In this document: positions 1 through 5,787 of the stretch, piece by piece | Numbering within the stretch: the stretch's first letter is position 1 | How the letters are laid out: each line of letters begins with the position of its first letter | DNA from: Streptomyces sp. NRRL S-118 | GTDB taxonomy: Bacteria > Actinomycetota > Actinomycetes > Streptomycetales > Streptomycetaceae | Length of the DNA: 7,599 nucleotides | Direction of reading: 5' to 3' | NCBI RefSeq assembly: GCF_000716335.1 | Contig: NZ_KL591041.1 | Location: forward strand, 40,545-48,143 | Notes under the pieces: generated by a model | What the model was told of the DNA's origin: nothing | Database searches by the model: none | What the model saw: the letters and a program-made list of their open reading frames with translations, nothing else | Program-made: the position numbers and the translations under genes

Positions 1-150
1 GGGCTGATGCGGGCTTGGTGCTGTCGTCGGCGGCGCCAGTGGGACCAGTGCAGGATGTGGTCGAGCGAGGCTGGCCGGCGGTGGGTGAGGCGGCGGATCA
101 GGCGTCTGAGTTCGGGAAGGCTCAGCGGCACGAGGCCGGAGGATCCGTTT
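1..150 (-). pseudogene. C-terminal fragment of an IS701-like transposase, cut by the left edge
   Basis: The minus strand reads continuously through GLVPLSLPELRRL, then a short basic stretch, then HILHWSHWRRRRQHQAR before the window ends. This LPEIRRLL...WSxWRRxHQ pattern is the usual basic C-terminal tail of many actinobacterial transposases, most like IS701-type proteins. No catalytic residues are present, because the tail lies downstream of the DDE core. The frame upstream of about position 150 loses resemblance and no start codon can be assigned, so the N-terminal bulk seems to be missing. The true stop lies beyond the left edge. The family assignment rests on the tail alone. That it is transposase-derived is more secure than the family name. 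Confidence 0.55.
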
Positions 151-176
151 CTGCTTTCCCGGCGTTGACATCTGTC

Positions 177-359
177 ATGCACCATAACCCCGCCCGAAGC
201 CCGGCACGCGCGATCCACCGATTCGCCCACGGCATCTTCCGCTGGGCTGCCCGACGCCGCCGGGTCGCAATCGGACATCTGCTGCGCGGCGCCTGCTACG
301 GCATCGGCGCCGGCACGATCAGCCTGCTCACCTTCTGGGTCCAGCACCGCGGCTGGTAG
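177..359 (+). CDS. Small cationic single-helix membrane protein, 60 residues, unknown function
   Basis: The ATG at 177 opens a 60-codon frame ending in TAG at 357-359. An upstream in-frame start exists at 15, but that stretch overlaps the transposase tail on the other strand, so 177 is preferred. Residues 1-32 are rich in Arg and His (RWAARRRRVAIGH around 22-34). Residues 33-55 form one hydrophobic, Gly-rich segment (LLRGACYGIGAGTISLLTFWV), which suggests a single membrane span with the basic N-terminus in the cytoplasm. No clear Shine-Dalgarno precedes the ATG. A TTGACA lies at 165-170 but has no well-spaced -10 partner. A palindromic hairpin follows the stop by one base. I do not recognise a characterised family. 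The composition and ending look like a real small Streptomyces gene, but it may be non-functional in this setting. Confidence 0.5.
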   Translation: MHHNPARSPARAIHRFAHGIFRWAARRRRVAIGHLLRGACYGIGAGTISLLTFWVQHRGW

Positions 360-360
360 C

Positions 361-374
361 CCCTGCGCGCAGGG
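361..374. terminator. Short palindrome just after the small membrane-protein gene
   Basis: CCCTGCGCGCAGGG is a perfect 14-bp palindrome that can fold into a 5-bp stem with a CGCG loop, starting one base after the stop of the preceding gene. No T-tract follows, so termination is only a suggestion. A second palindrome, GCGCATGCGC, lies at 388-397. Confidence 0.3.
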
Positions 375-486
375 CGTGCTTACGGGCGCGCATGCGCCTG
401 GCCTCCCGTGGGGAGCCGGGGCGGCGCGGCCCCGCCCTGCACCCGTACACGCCGTGGCGGTAGACGTGCGAATGGGATATGTCAGA

Positions 487-536
487 CGCATAGGCGCCCC
501 CCCCGGAACACCGGGGCGGGCCGCCATGCCTATGCG
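487..536. terminator. Two-tier GC-rich hairpin, terminator-like
   Basis: Outer arms CGCATAGGC (487-495) and GCCTATGCG (528-536) are perfect inverted repeats. Inside them CCCCGG (501-506) pairs with CCGGGG (511-516) around an AACA loop, extended by CCC/GGG after one mismatch. The fold could work on either strand. It could be a bidirectional terminator, or an end structure left by a lost mobile element, because the transposase-like scrap on the minus strand stops inside its right arm. Confidence 0.5.
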
Positions 537-592
537 GCGCTCTCGCCGATGGCGCGGGTGATGGTGGTGTGGTCGACGCCACGCGGGACCGG
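530..592 (-). pseudogene. Possible helix-turn-helix scrap of an IS5/ISL2-type transposase
   Basis: The minus strand reads VPRGVDHTTITRAIGESAA and then TAG at 530-532. The GVxxxTITRAIGE pattern resembles the DNA-binding helix-turn-helix near the N-terminus of Streptomyces IS5-type (ISL2/IS1647-like) transposases. Only about 13 residues match, and nothing upstream or downstream continues the family, so this is either a very short remnant or chance. It sits between a strong hairpin and the hypothetical pseudogene, which fits debris from an excised or deleted element. Confidence 0.25.
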
Positions 593-667
593 CTGATACC
601 CGACCCCCACAGCTCCTGACCGGCCTACGATCGACGGCGATGACCGCCGGCATGTGAGGGAGCGGAT

Positions 668-1135
668 GTGGCGCATCTGATCAAACGGCAGCATCTGGAT
701 GCTGACGTGGGTTTTCACAGCTTCAGCTTCCAGGAGTCCGACGACGCCGCGCTTCCGGTTCCGTACCCCGATGACTTTGCCTTCGGTACCTTCTTGAGCG
801 CTCATCCTGGCCGCGTCGACATCTACAGTGCCGGCCACACCCATACCGCGGCGGTCACGGTCTAGGTATGGGACGGGCCGGCGCCCGACCCGTCGGACAC
901 GGTGTGGAATGAGCAAGGTGAGGTCGACTTCGACTCGACCAGCGGGCAGGTGGCGTTGTGGTCGATGAGTCTGGGCCGCACGGACAGCGTGATTCACCTT
1001 GCCGATGGTGGTGGGCCGTGGCGGGTGCGGGTCAGCTGTGTCGGCCGCGAGGAAGCCGAGCGGCAGTCCGAGGAAACGGGTACCGCCGACGGCGTGGAGC
1101 AGTATTTGGTCCAGTTCTGGCCCCGGTCGTCCTGA
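668..1135 (+). pseudogene. Conserved-looking hypothetical gene broken by an in-frame TAG
   Basis: A GTG at 668 with GAGGGAG at 656-662 as ribosome-binding site starts a frame that runs to TGA at 1133-1135 and is interrupted only by TAG at codon 66 (863-865). The parts join seamlessly: SAGHTHTAAVTV, stop, VWDGPAPDPSDTVW, and the product would end GTADGVEQYLVQFWPRSS. The protein would be 155 positions long, acidic and soluble, with no signal peptide or membrane span. I recall similar uncharacterised proteins in Streptomyces with Glu before VWDG, so one G-to-T change (GAG to TAG) would explain the stop. The next in-frame GTG, at 902, has no ribosome-binding site, so independent translation of the second half is unlikely. 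Function is unknown. A TACGAT at 626-631 is a weak -10 candidate. Confidence 0.6.
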
Positions 1136-1140
1136 GGCGG

Positions 1141-1176
1141 GACCGGGGCAGCGGCCATCCGGGCCGCCGCCCCGTC
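1141..1176. terminator. Bidirectional terminator between convergent genes
   Basis: GGGGC-A-GCGGCC (1145-1156) pairs with GGCCGC-C-GCCCC (1162-1173) around an ATCCG loop, with one A/C mismatch and extra GAC/GTC pairing at the base. It lies between the stop of the plus-strand gene (1135) and the stop of the minus-strand nuclease gene (1182), the expected place for a shared terminator. No long T-run follows on either strand, as is common in Streptomyces. Confidence 0.65.
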
Positions 1177-1181
1177 TCAGG

Positions 1182-2509
1182 TCAGGAGGTGACCTGGACC
1201 AGGAACCCGTCCTCGAGCCCGTCTATCAGGCGGTTCTTGGCGTAGAAGCCGAGGAGCAGGCTTCCTGCGGCGCCGTTGTCCGCCTTGGCGACCGGCTTGA
1301 CGGAGAAGTTGAACTTCTTGGCGTCGGGGTCGTAGTCGGGCTGTGCGGCGCCCTCGTAGGTGGTGGCGAAGGGGTACTCGTCACACTCGCGTGTCGCGCC
1401 CTGGCTGTAGTTGTCGGCCCAGTACCGCTTGCACTGCTTGACTGCGGCCTTCCGGTTGTCGTCCTTTCGGCGCGTTTGGACGAGCCGGTGCAGCGGTTCC
1501 TTGGCGACCTGCCCGGGCACCTTCTTCGCGGCCATCTCGGGCTTAGTGTCGGCCGGCTTGGTGAAGGCTGTCTTGATGTGCTCGGCGACCGCTCGCTCCG
1601 GCGCTCCCGCCTTAGCGCTGTAGACCAGGGTCGTCAGGTAGCTGAAGGTGGCGGCGCCCTTCGCCATCCGGCAGGCGGTGTGATGGCAACCGACGGCTCA
1701 TACACGGCGAAGACGAGGTCGGTGGTGCCGCTGCTGCCTTGGCCCGGCTTGGCGTTCATGGTGTGCGTGTACGTGCGTGCGGCCTTCAGCTCATCGGAGG
1801 TCTTCGCCGTCTTGGGTAGGTTGCCACCCTGGTCGTACTTAACGCGTGACGGCCAGCTCTTCGGTATCGCACCACTCGTGGTGATCTTCATTGCGGCCGT
1901 GGCTGTCTGACCTGTCCGCTGCATCTCGGTGAAGTAGTACTGGAACTTGATTTCGCGGCTGTTGGCTGCGATCGTCCCCACGGTTCGCACATTGAACATG
2001 CTCTCGCCGACAGGTCGGTTGTTACGGAACCACGTCTGCAGGAACGTCGCCCCGGAGCACACCGCGAACCTGGACTTGATGAAGAACTTCTTGTCCGCGC
2101 CCAGTCCGTTCCTGCACTCCTCGTACGTCATCGTGCGCGAGGGCTCCGGATATGTCACCGCCCGGGCGCTGACCGCGCCGACCCGCTCGGTGGCGGCGGT
2201 ACCGGACGTGGCGGACGCTTGGCGAGCCTTCGGCGCAAACGAGGCCGCAGGCCCCATCGTCTCGGGCGCGATCCGCGCCTCCGGTTCCATCTCTCGGGCC
2301 AGGCGGTCCAACTGCTCCATCCCGTCACCGGCCCTTAGGTCTTCCAGTGACGGCTTCGCCGCTCCCAGAGGGAGGACAAAGGACTCGACACGCATCTCGG
2401 ATGCTTCGCCGCTGTCTGCCGTTGCGGGTGACAGGGTCGGCAGCAGCGCAGCGGCGGTCAGTCCCGCCAGCATCTGCGCGCGGGCGCGACGAACCCAACT
2501 TGTACGCAT
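1182..2509 (-). pseudogene. Secreted NucA/NucB-type deoxyribonuclease gene split by a frameshift
   Basis: The first part (2509 to about 1670) starts with ATG and a signal peptide: Arg-rich n-region, hydrophobic LAGLTAAALLPTL, and SPATA as probable cleavage site. A long secreted N-terminal region with paired cysteines (TYEECRNGLG, FAVCSG) follows. The second part (about 1667 to 1182), in another frame, carries the nuclease domain: KQCKRYWADNY, ECDEYPFATTYEGAA (catalytic Asp expected in CDEYPF, bases 1385-1368) and AKNRLIDG near the end. The switch lies between about 1634 and 1680 and corresponds to loss of 1+3n bases. Related proteins, as I recall them, have a longer linker here, so a small deletion is possible. 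The residue before the conserved Asn in the C-terminal motif is Asp (KADNGAAG), where Bacillus NucB has Glu. An intact protein would degrade DNA outside the cell. The upstream GGGGG at 2516-2520 is a weak ribosome-binding site. Confidence 0.75.
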
Positions 2510-2640
2510 AGGTGTACCCCCGAGTCTGGCTGCCGGGCTGCGCCCGGCTGGTCAGGAGCACATCTATCGAACAGTTGAACGGTACGGTGGCGATCTGGCC
2601 CGATCATCTGCCAAGTTGGCCGAACCGGTGCCATCTGCAT
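2510..2640. other. Upstream region of the nuclease gene, left flank of the IS
   Basis: This stretch is the 5' side of the nuclease gene and, before the insertion sequence arrived, continued into the 40 bases ahead of the Rid-family gene (4250-4289). The two genes therefore once shared a divergent intergenic region of about 170 bases. A near-perfect palindrome, GCCAAGTTGGC at 2610-2620, could be an operator half-site pair, but nothing else supports that. I see no convincing -35/-10 pair. Confidence 0.4.
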
Positions 2641-2644
2641 CTAG
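2641..2644. repeat. CTAG target-site duplication, left copy
   Basis: CTAG at 2641-2644 and again at 4246-4249 directly flank the terminal inverted repeats. A 4-bp duplication of the form YTAR is known for the IS701 family, and CTAG fits it. CTAG is its own reverse complement, so it could equally be the outermost part of the inverted repeat. Confidence 0.6.
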
Positions 2645-2660
2645 CTTGGTCTTTAACGTG
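2645..2660 (+). repeat. Left terminal inverted repeat of the IS
   Basis: CTTGGTCTTTAACGTG is the left end. It differs from the right end at two positions (G/A at 5, G/C at 14). Confidence 0.85.
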
Positions 2661-2718
2661 GGCCGTCGAACGGTGCGTCGTGCTTGATCACTCGGTTCGG
2701 TATCTGCCGTACGCGGAA

Positions 2719-2779
2719 GCGGCCTTCGTCTGAACATGTGCTCCGGCCAAGGAACACACCCGTCCAGCACGAAGGCCGC
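2719..2779 (+). promoter_or_regulatory. Inverted repeat covering the transposase ribosome-binding site
   Basis: GCGGCCTTCGT (2719-2729) and ACGAAGGCCGC (2769-2779) are perfect 11-bp inverted repeats separated by 39 bases. The right arm contains GAAGG (2771-2775), which is the Shine-Dalgarno for the ATG at 2784. A transcript entering from outside the IS would carry both arms and could hide the ribosome-binding site. A transcript starting inside the loop would not. Comparable shielding from read-through transcription is known in other insertion sequences such as IS10 and IS50. Here it is an inference from the base pairing. Confidence 0.5.
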
Positions 2780-2783
2780 GAGG

Positions 2784-4237
2784 ATGAGTCTGCTGCATCG
2801 CGATGTCCGGCAGGAGCCGCGGAACGAACTGTCACGCTTTTGGGGCGAGTTCTACTCCTGTCTCACCGCTCGTTCGGGTGCCCTGTTCGAACTGGCCGAC
2901 GCGGTTCTGTGCGGTGATGGGCCGGTGAAGTCGCTGGCCGAGCTGTCGCTGGTGGGCGAACACCGCCGTGGACACGGAGGGCTCTACGCCGCCCTCGCCC
3001 AGGGCCGCGTCGACGCGGACCGGATGCGGCAGGCTCTGGCCTCGGTGCCTCTGCCGCGGGCGGCCGACGGGCGGCTGGTCCTGGCCGTCGATGTCACGTG
3101 CTGGCTGCGGCCGGACGCCCACACCTCACCAGAGCGGATCCTGTGTCACACCTACGGCCGGGGCAAGGACCAGCACATTCCCGTTCCGGGGTGGCCGTAC
3201 TCGATCGTCTGCGCGCTGGAGCCGGGCCGCAGCTCGTGGACCGCCCCGCTGGACGCTCTGCGTCTGGCACCTGGGGACGACACCGCCACCGTCACCGCCC
3301 GGCAGCTGCGCGAACTGGTGGAGCGGCTGATCACCGCAGGCCAGTGGCAGGCCGGCGATCCGGAGGTCCTCGTCATCGCGGACGCCGGATACGACGCACC
3401 CCGCCTGGCCCACCTCCTGCGGGATCTACCGGTGCAGGTGCTGGCCAGGATGCGGTCGGACCGTGTCCTGCGCCGGCCGGCCCCGCCGCGGCAGCCTCAC
3501 ACCATGGGCCGGCCGCCCCGGCACGGCGGCGAGTTCGTCTTCGGGCAGCCCGACACCTGGGGCATCCCGGACACCGAAACCGTCACCGACACACGCCTCT
3601 ACGGCACCGCCCGAGCACGCTCGTGGGACCGGCTCCCCCCAAGCTCACCCACCGCTCCTCCTGGGCCGCGGCCGACGGCACCCTCCCCATCGTCGAGGGG
3701 ACCGTGATCCGCCTGGACATCGATCACCTGCCCAGCGGAGCCACCCCGAAGCCGGTCTGGCTGTGGTGGTCGGGCACCGACGCAGACGCAGCGGACACCG
3801 ACCGACTCTGGCAGGCATACCTGCGTCGTTTCGACATCGAGCACACCTTCCGCCTGTTCAAGCAGACCCTCGGCTGGACCTGCCCGAAGATACGCACCCC
3901 CGAGGCGGCGGACCGCTGGACCTGGCTGATCTTCGCGGCCTACACCCAACTGAGGCTGGCCCGGCCACTCGCAGCCGACCGGCGTCGCCCCTGGGAGAGG
4001 CCCGTCTCCTGGGACAGGCTGACCCCGGCACGTGTCCGCCGCGACTTCCGGCACATCCGCCCCAAGGTCGTCTGCCCGGCCGGGGCACCGAAACCCACTC
4101 GCCCCGGACCTGGACGACCTCCCGGCCGAAAGAACACCCGGCCCACCCCACGCCACGACGTCCACACACCACGCAAGACGGGCACCACGTCCCGGAACAA
4201 GAAGTCGACAGCCACACGGTCCCGCCGGACAGGTTAA
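2784..4237 (+). pseudogene. DDE transposase of the IS, split by a -1 frameshift
   Basis: The ATG at 2784 is preferred over the in-frame ATG at 2736 because GAAGG lies 8 bases upstream and MSLLHRDVRQE looks like the native N-terminus. The first frame carries LVLAVDVTCW (Asp103) and VLVIADAGYD (Asp200), the first two catalytic aspartates. It runs out of frame at C6 (3635-3640). The continuation, read one base back, carries YLRRFDIEHTFRLFKQ, an exact Y-(2)-R-(3)-E-(6)-K signature of the IS4 superfamily that supplies the catalytic Glu, and ends in a basic tail with the stop at 4235-4237 inside the right repeat. Restoring one base gives 484 residues. From memory, intact relatives read RLHPKLTHRSSW here, so loss of the A of CAC explains the shift. 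C CCC CCA also fits a -1 slippery heptamer, so programmed recoding cannot be excluded. Confidence 0.85.
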
Positions 4238-4245
4238 AGATCAAG
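4230..4245 (-). repeat. Right terminal inverted repeat of the IS
   Basis: CAGGTTAAAGATCAAG is the right end. The transposase stop codon (4235-4237) lies inside it. Confidence 0.85.
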
Positions 4246-4249
4246 CTAG
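4246..4249. repeat. CTAG target-site duplication, right copy
   Basis: This CTAG matches the copy at 2641-2644. It is followed directly by the remaining upstream DNA of the Rid-family gene. Confidence 0.6.
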
Positions 4250-4289
4250 GGTGTGTATCGCAAGTGCTGCGCTCTGAGAGCATGGCGTG

Positions 4290-4682
4290 ATGGAACGTGC
4301 TCGACAGATGGTCAGTTCTGGCTCACCGCTTGAGCCTCAAATCGGGTTTTCCCGGGCGATCCGCAAAGGGAAGCATGTCGCGGTTGCCGGCACCGCGCCC
4401 ATCGGGGACGACGGGACGACGGTGGGGCAAGGTGACGTTTATGCCCAGACTGTGAGGTGCCTGGATATCGCCGAAGCCGCGCTGAAGGAAGCCGGGGCGT
4501 CGCTGGAGGATGTCGTGCGGACACGCATCATGCTCACGGACGTGACTCGATGGAAGGAAGCCGCGCGAGCGCACGGAGAGCGGTTCGCATCAGTCCGTCC
4601 AGCCTGCACCTTTGTCGAGGTGTCGCGTTTCATTGACGCCGACTGGCTCGTGGAGCTAGAGCTCGACGCCATCGTCGACTAA
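4290..4682 (+). CDS. Rid-family (YjgF/YER057c/UK114) protein, 130 residues
   Basis: The ATG at 4290 is chosen because MERARQMVSSGSPLEP is the usual N-terminus of this actinobacterial subgroup. GTG at 4287 is an in-frame alternative, and GAGAG at 4276-4280 serves either. The 130-residue length is typical. The fold signature is visible: FSRAIRKGKHVAVAGTAPIG near the start, QTVRCLDIAEAALKEAGASLEDVVRTRIMLTD in the middle (residues 53-84) and FVEVSRFIDADWLVELELDAIV at the end. RidA proper hydrolyses reactive enamine/imine intermediates from PLP enzymes and needs an Arg in the PARS motif. Here the motif is PACT, with Cys106 at that place, so it probably belongs to an Arg-less Rid subgroup and should not be assumed to be an imine deaminase. 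The gene is intact, but the IS sits 40 bases upstream and IS debris begins directly after its stop. Confidence 0.85.
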   Translation: MERARQMVSSGSPLEPQIGFSRAIRKGKHVAVAGTAPIGDDGTTVGQGDVYAQTVRCLDIAEAALKEAGASLEDVVRTRIMLTDVTRWKEAARAHGERFASVRPACTFVEVSRFIDADWLVELELDAIVD

Positions 4683-4698
4683 CTCGTGAATGTGCTGG

Positions 4699-5497
4699 TC
4701 ACAGCCACTCGCTGATGGCTGCGACGAGGACGGTCGCCTCGTAGCGGACCGCGAGCTTGTCGTACCGCGTCGCCACGGCGCGGTGCCTCTTGAGGCGGTT
4801 GATGCCGCACTCGACCGCGTGCCGTTCGCGGTAGTCGGCCTTGTCGAACTTCGGTGGCCGGCCGCCGCGGGAGCCGCGCTTCTTGCGGTTGCGGGCCTGG
4901 TCGGCCTTGTCGGGGATGGTGCAGCGGATGCCGCGTCGGCGCAGGTAGGCGCGGTTCCTGCGGGAGGCGTATGCCTTGTCGGCGCGCATCCGCCGGGGCC
5001 GGGTGCGCGGTCGGCCCGGCCCCAGTCGGGGGACCCGGATGCGGTCCAGAACGGCCTCGAACTGCGGACAGTCGCCGCGCTGCCCGGCCGTGATCACGAT
5101 CGACGTGGGCTTCTGGCGCTGCTCGAGAGCCAGGTGCAGCTTGGTGGTCAGGCCGCCGCGCGAGCGTCCGAGCCCGTGGTCGGCAGGTTCGGCGGTGATG
5201 CCGCCGGGCGGCTCCTTCTGCAGCTCCCCTTTTCCGTGCCCCGGCGGCGTGCTGGTGGGCGCGTACGACGGTGGAGTCCACGTTGATGTCCCAGGTGATC
5301 AGGGCCTTCGCGTCCGTCCGGGCCTGCAGCTCGATGAAGATCCGGTGCCAGGTGCCGACCCGCTGCCAGCGGCGGAACAGGTCGTATGCACGACCCCACG
5401 GCCCGTACCTCTCGGGCACGTCCCGCCAGGGGATGCCGGTGCGGACCCGGAACCGTATGCCGTCGATCAGCTGCCGGCGCGTCCATATCGGCGGCCG
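4699..5497 (-). pseudogene. IS5-type transposase, N-terminally truncated and frameshifted
   Basis: Reading from 5497 downwards, RPPIWTRRQLIDGIRFRVRTGIPWRDVPERYGPW is followed by [20 protein letters not shown], which holds the first catalytic Asp. At about 5226-5236 the frame changes next to an A4G4 run. Adding one A restores [12 protein letters not shown] and then [17 protein letters not shown]. The rest is open to TGA at 4699-4701, with [19 protein letters not shown] (second Asp) and [24 protein letters not shown] (Glu). The protein is typical of Streptomyces IS5-family elements with one long frame. About 25-35 N-terminal residues and the matching end of the element are missing, replaced at 5497/5498 by another transposase fragment. 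The surviving end lies just after the Rid-gene stop. Its terminal repeat cannot be confirmed without the other end. Confidence 0.8.
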
Positions 5498-5734
5498 TTG
5501 TTGGACGGCCGTCGGAAGTCGGTCCAGCCGATGGCCGATCGGCTGCCGGACGGGAACATGCAGGCCCTGCAGCAGTTCGTGAACCAGTCGCCGTGGGATC
5601 CGCTGCCGGTGCGGCAGCGGATCGCCAAGCGGCTGTCCGGAGTTGTCAGGCCCGAGGTGTGGGTGGTGGACGATGTGTCGTTCCCCAAGTGCGGCAAGGC
5701 GTCGGTGGGGGTGGCCCGGCAGTACTGCGGGGCG
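5498..5734 (+). pseudogene. Internal fragment of an IS701-type transposase
   Basis: The plus strand reads LLDGRRKSVQPMADRL, then GNMQALQQFVNQSPWDPLPV and VWVVDDVSFPKCGKASVGVARQYCGA. This is the N-terminal third of an IS701-family (DDE_5) transposase, where VDDxxFPKxG carries the first catalytic Asp. The expected upstream residues, roughly 60-80, are absent, since the sequence before 5498 is the IS5-type gene in reverse. The expected continuation after QYCGA is also absent: resemblance stops near 5734 and other sequence begins. No start codon or terminal repeat can be assigned. It is a double-truncated remnant, and a different family type from the complete element at 2645-4245. Confidence 0.75.
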
Positions 5735-5787
5735 GCGCGGCGCACACCTCCCGCGCCGCCGCTCCCCGAACCTTCCGGAGTCCTCGC

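Larger units (their letters stand above)
2645..4245 (+). mobile_element. Complete 1.6-kb insertion sequence with terminal inverted repeats, IS701-like
   Basis: The element is 1601 bp, bounded by CTTGGTCTTTAACGTG (2645-2660) and the reverse complement of CTTGATCTTTAACCTG (4230-4245), which match at 14 of 16 positions. CTAG flanks both ends. It holds one transposase gene that fills almost its whole length, with the stop inside the right repeat. The element lies in the divergent gap between the nuclease gene and the Rid-family gene, 40 bases ahead of the latter. Family placement combines the YTAR-type target with an IS4-superfamily catalytic signature and is an inference. The intact ends suggest recent arrival, while the frameshifted transposase suggests it cannot move by itself unless the shift is recoded or a sequencing error. 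Confidence 0.85.

Noticed and set aside
530..997. A 155-codon minus-strand frame opposite the hypothetical pseudogene
   Set aside because: Apart from the last few codons it is the antisense shadow of the plus-strand gene, with low-complexity Arg-rich composition and no recognisable domain.
999..1910. A 303-codon plus-strand frame over the nuclease gene
   Set aside because: It is antisense to the NucA/NucB gene, whose signal peptide and motifs lie on the minus strand. The plus translation is Gly/Val/Arg-rich without domains.
4976..5497. The start of a 467-codon plus-strand frame
   Set aside because: This part is antisense to the IS5-type transposase. Only from 5498 does the frame carry a real (IS701-type) fragment, and later a piece of the PP-loop gene.
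5467..5520. Minus-strand reading DFRRPSNNGRR as a further frameshifted N-terminus of the IS5-type transposase
   Set aside because: The frame already in use gives RPPIWTRRQLIDG, which fits the family, and the plus strand gives LLDGRRKSVQP of an IS701-type transposase, so the third reading is chance.
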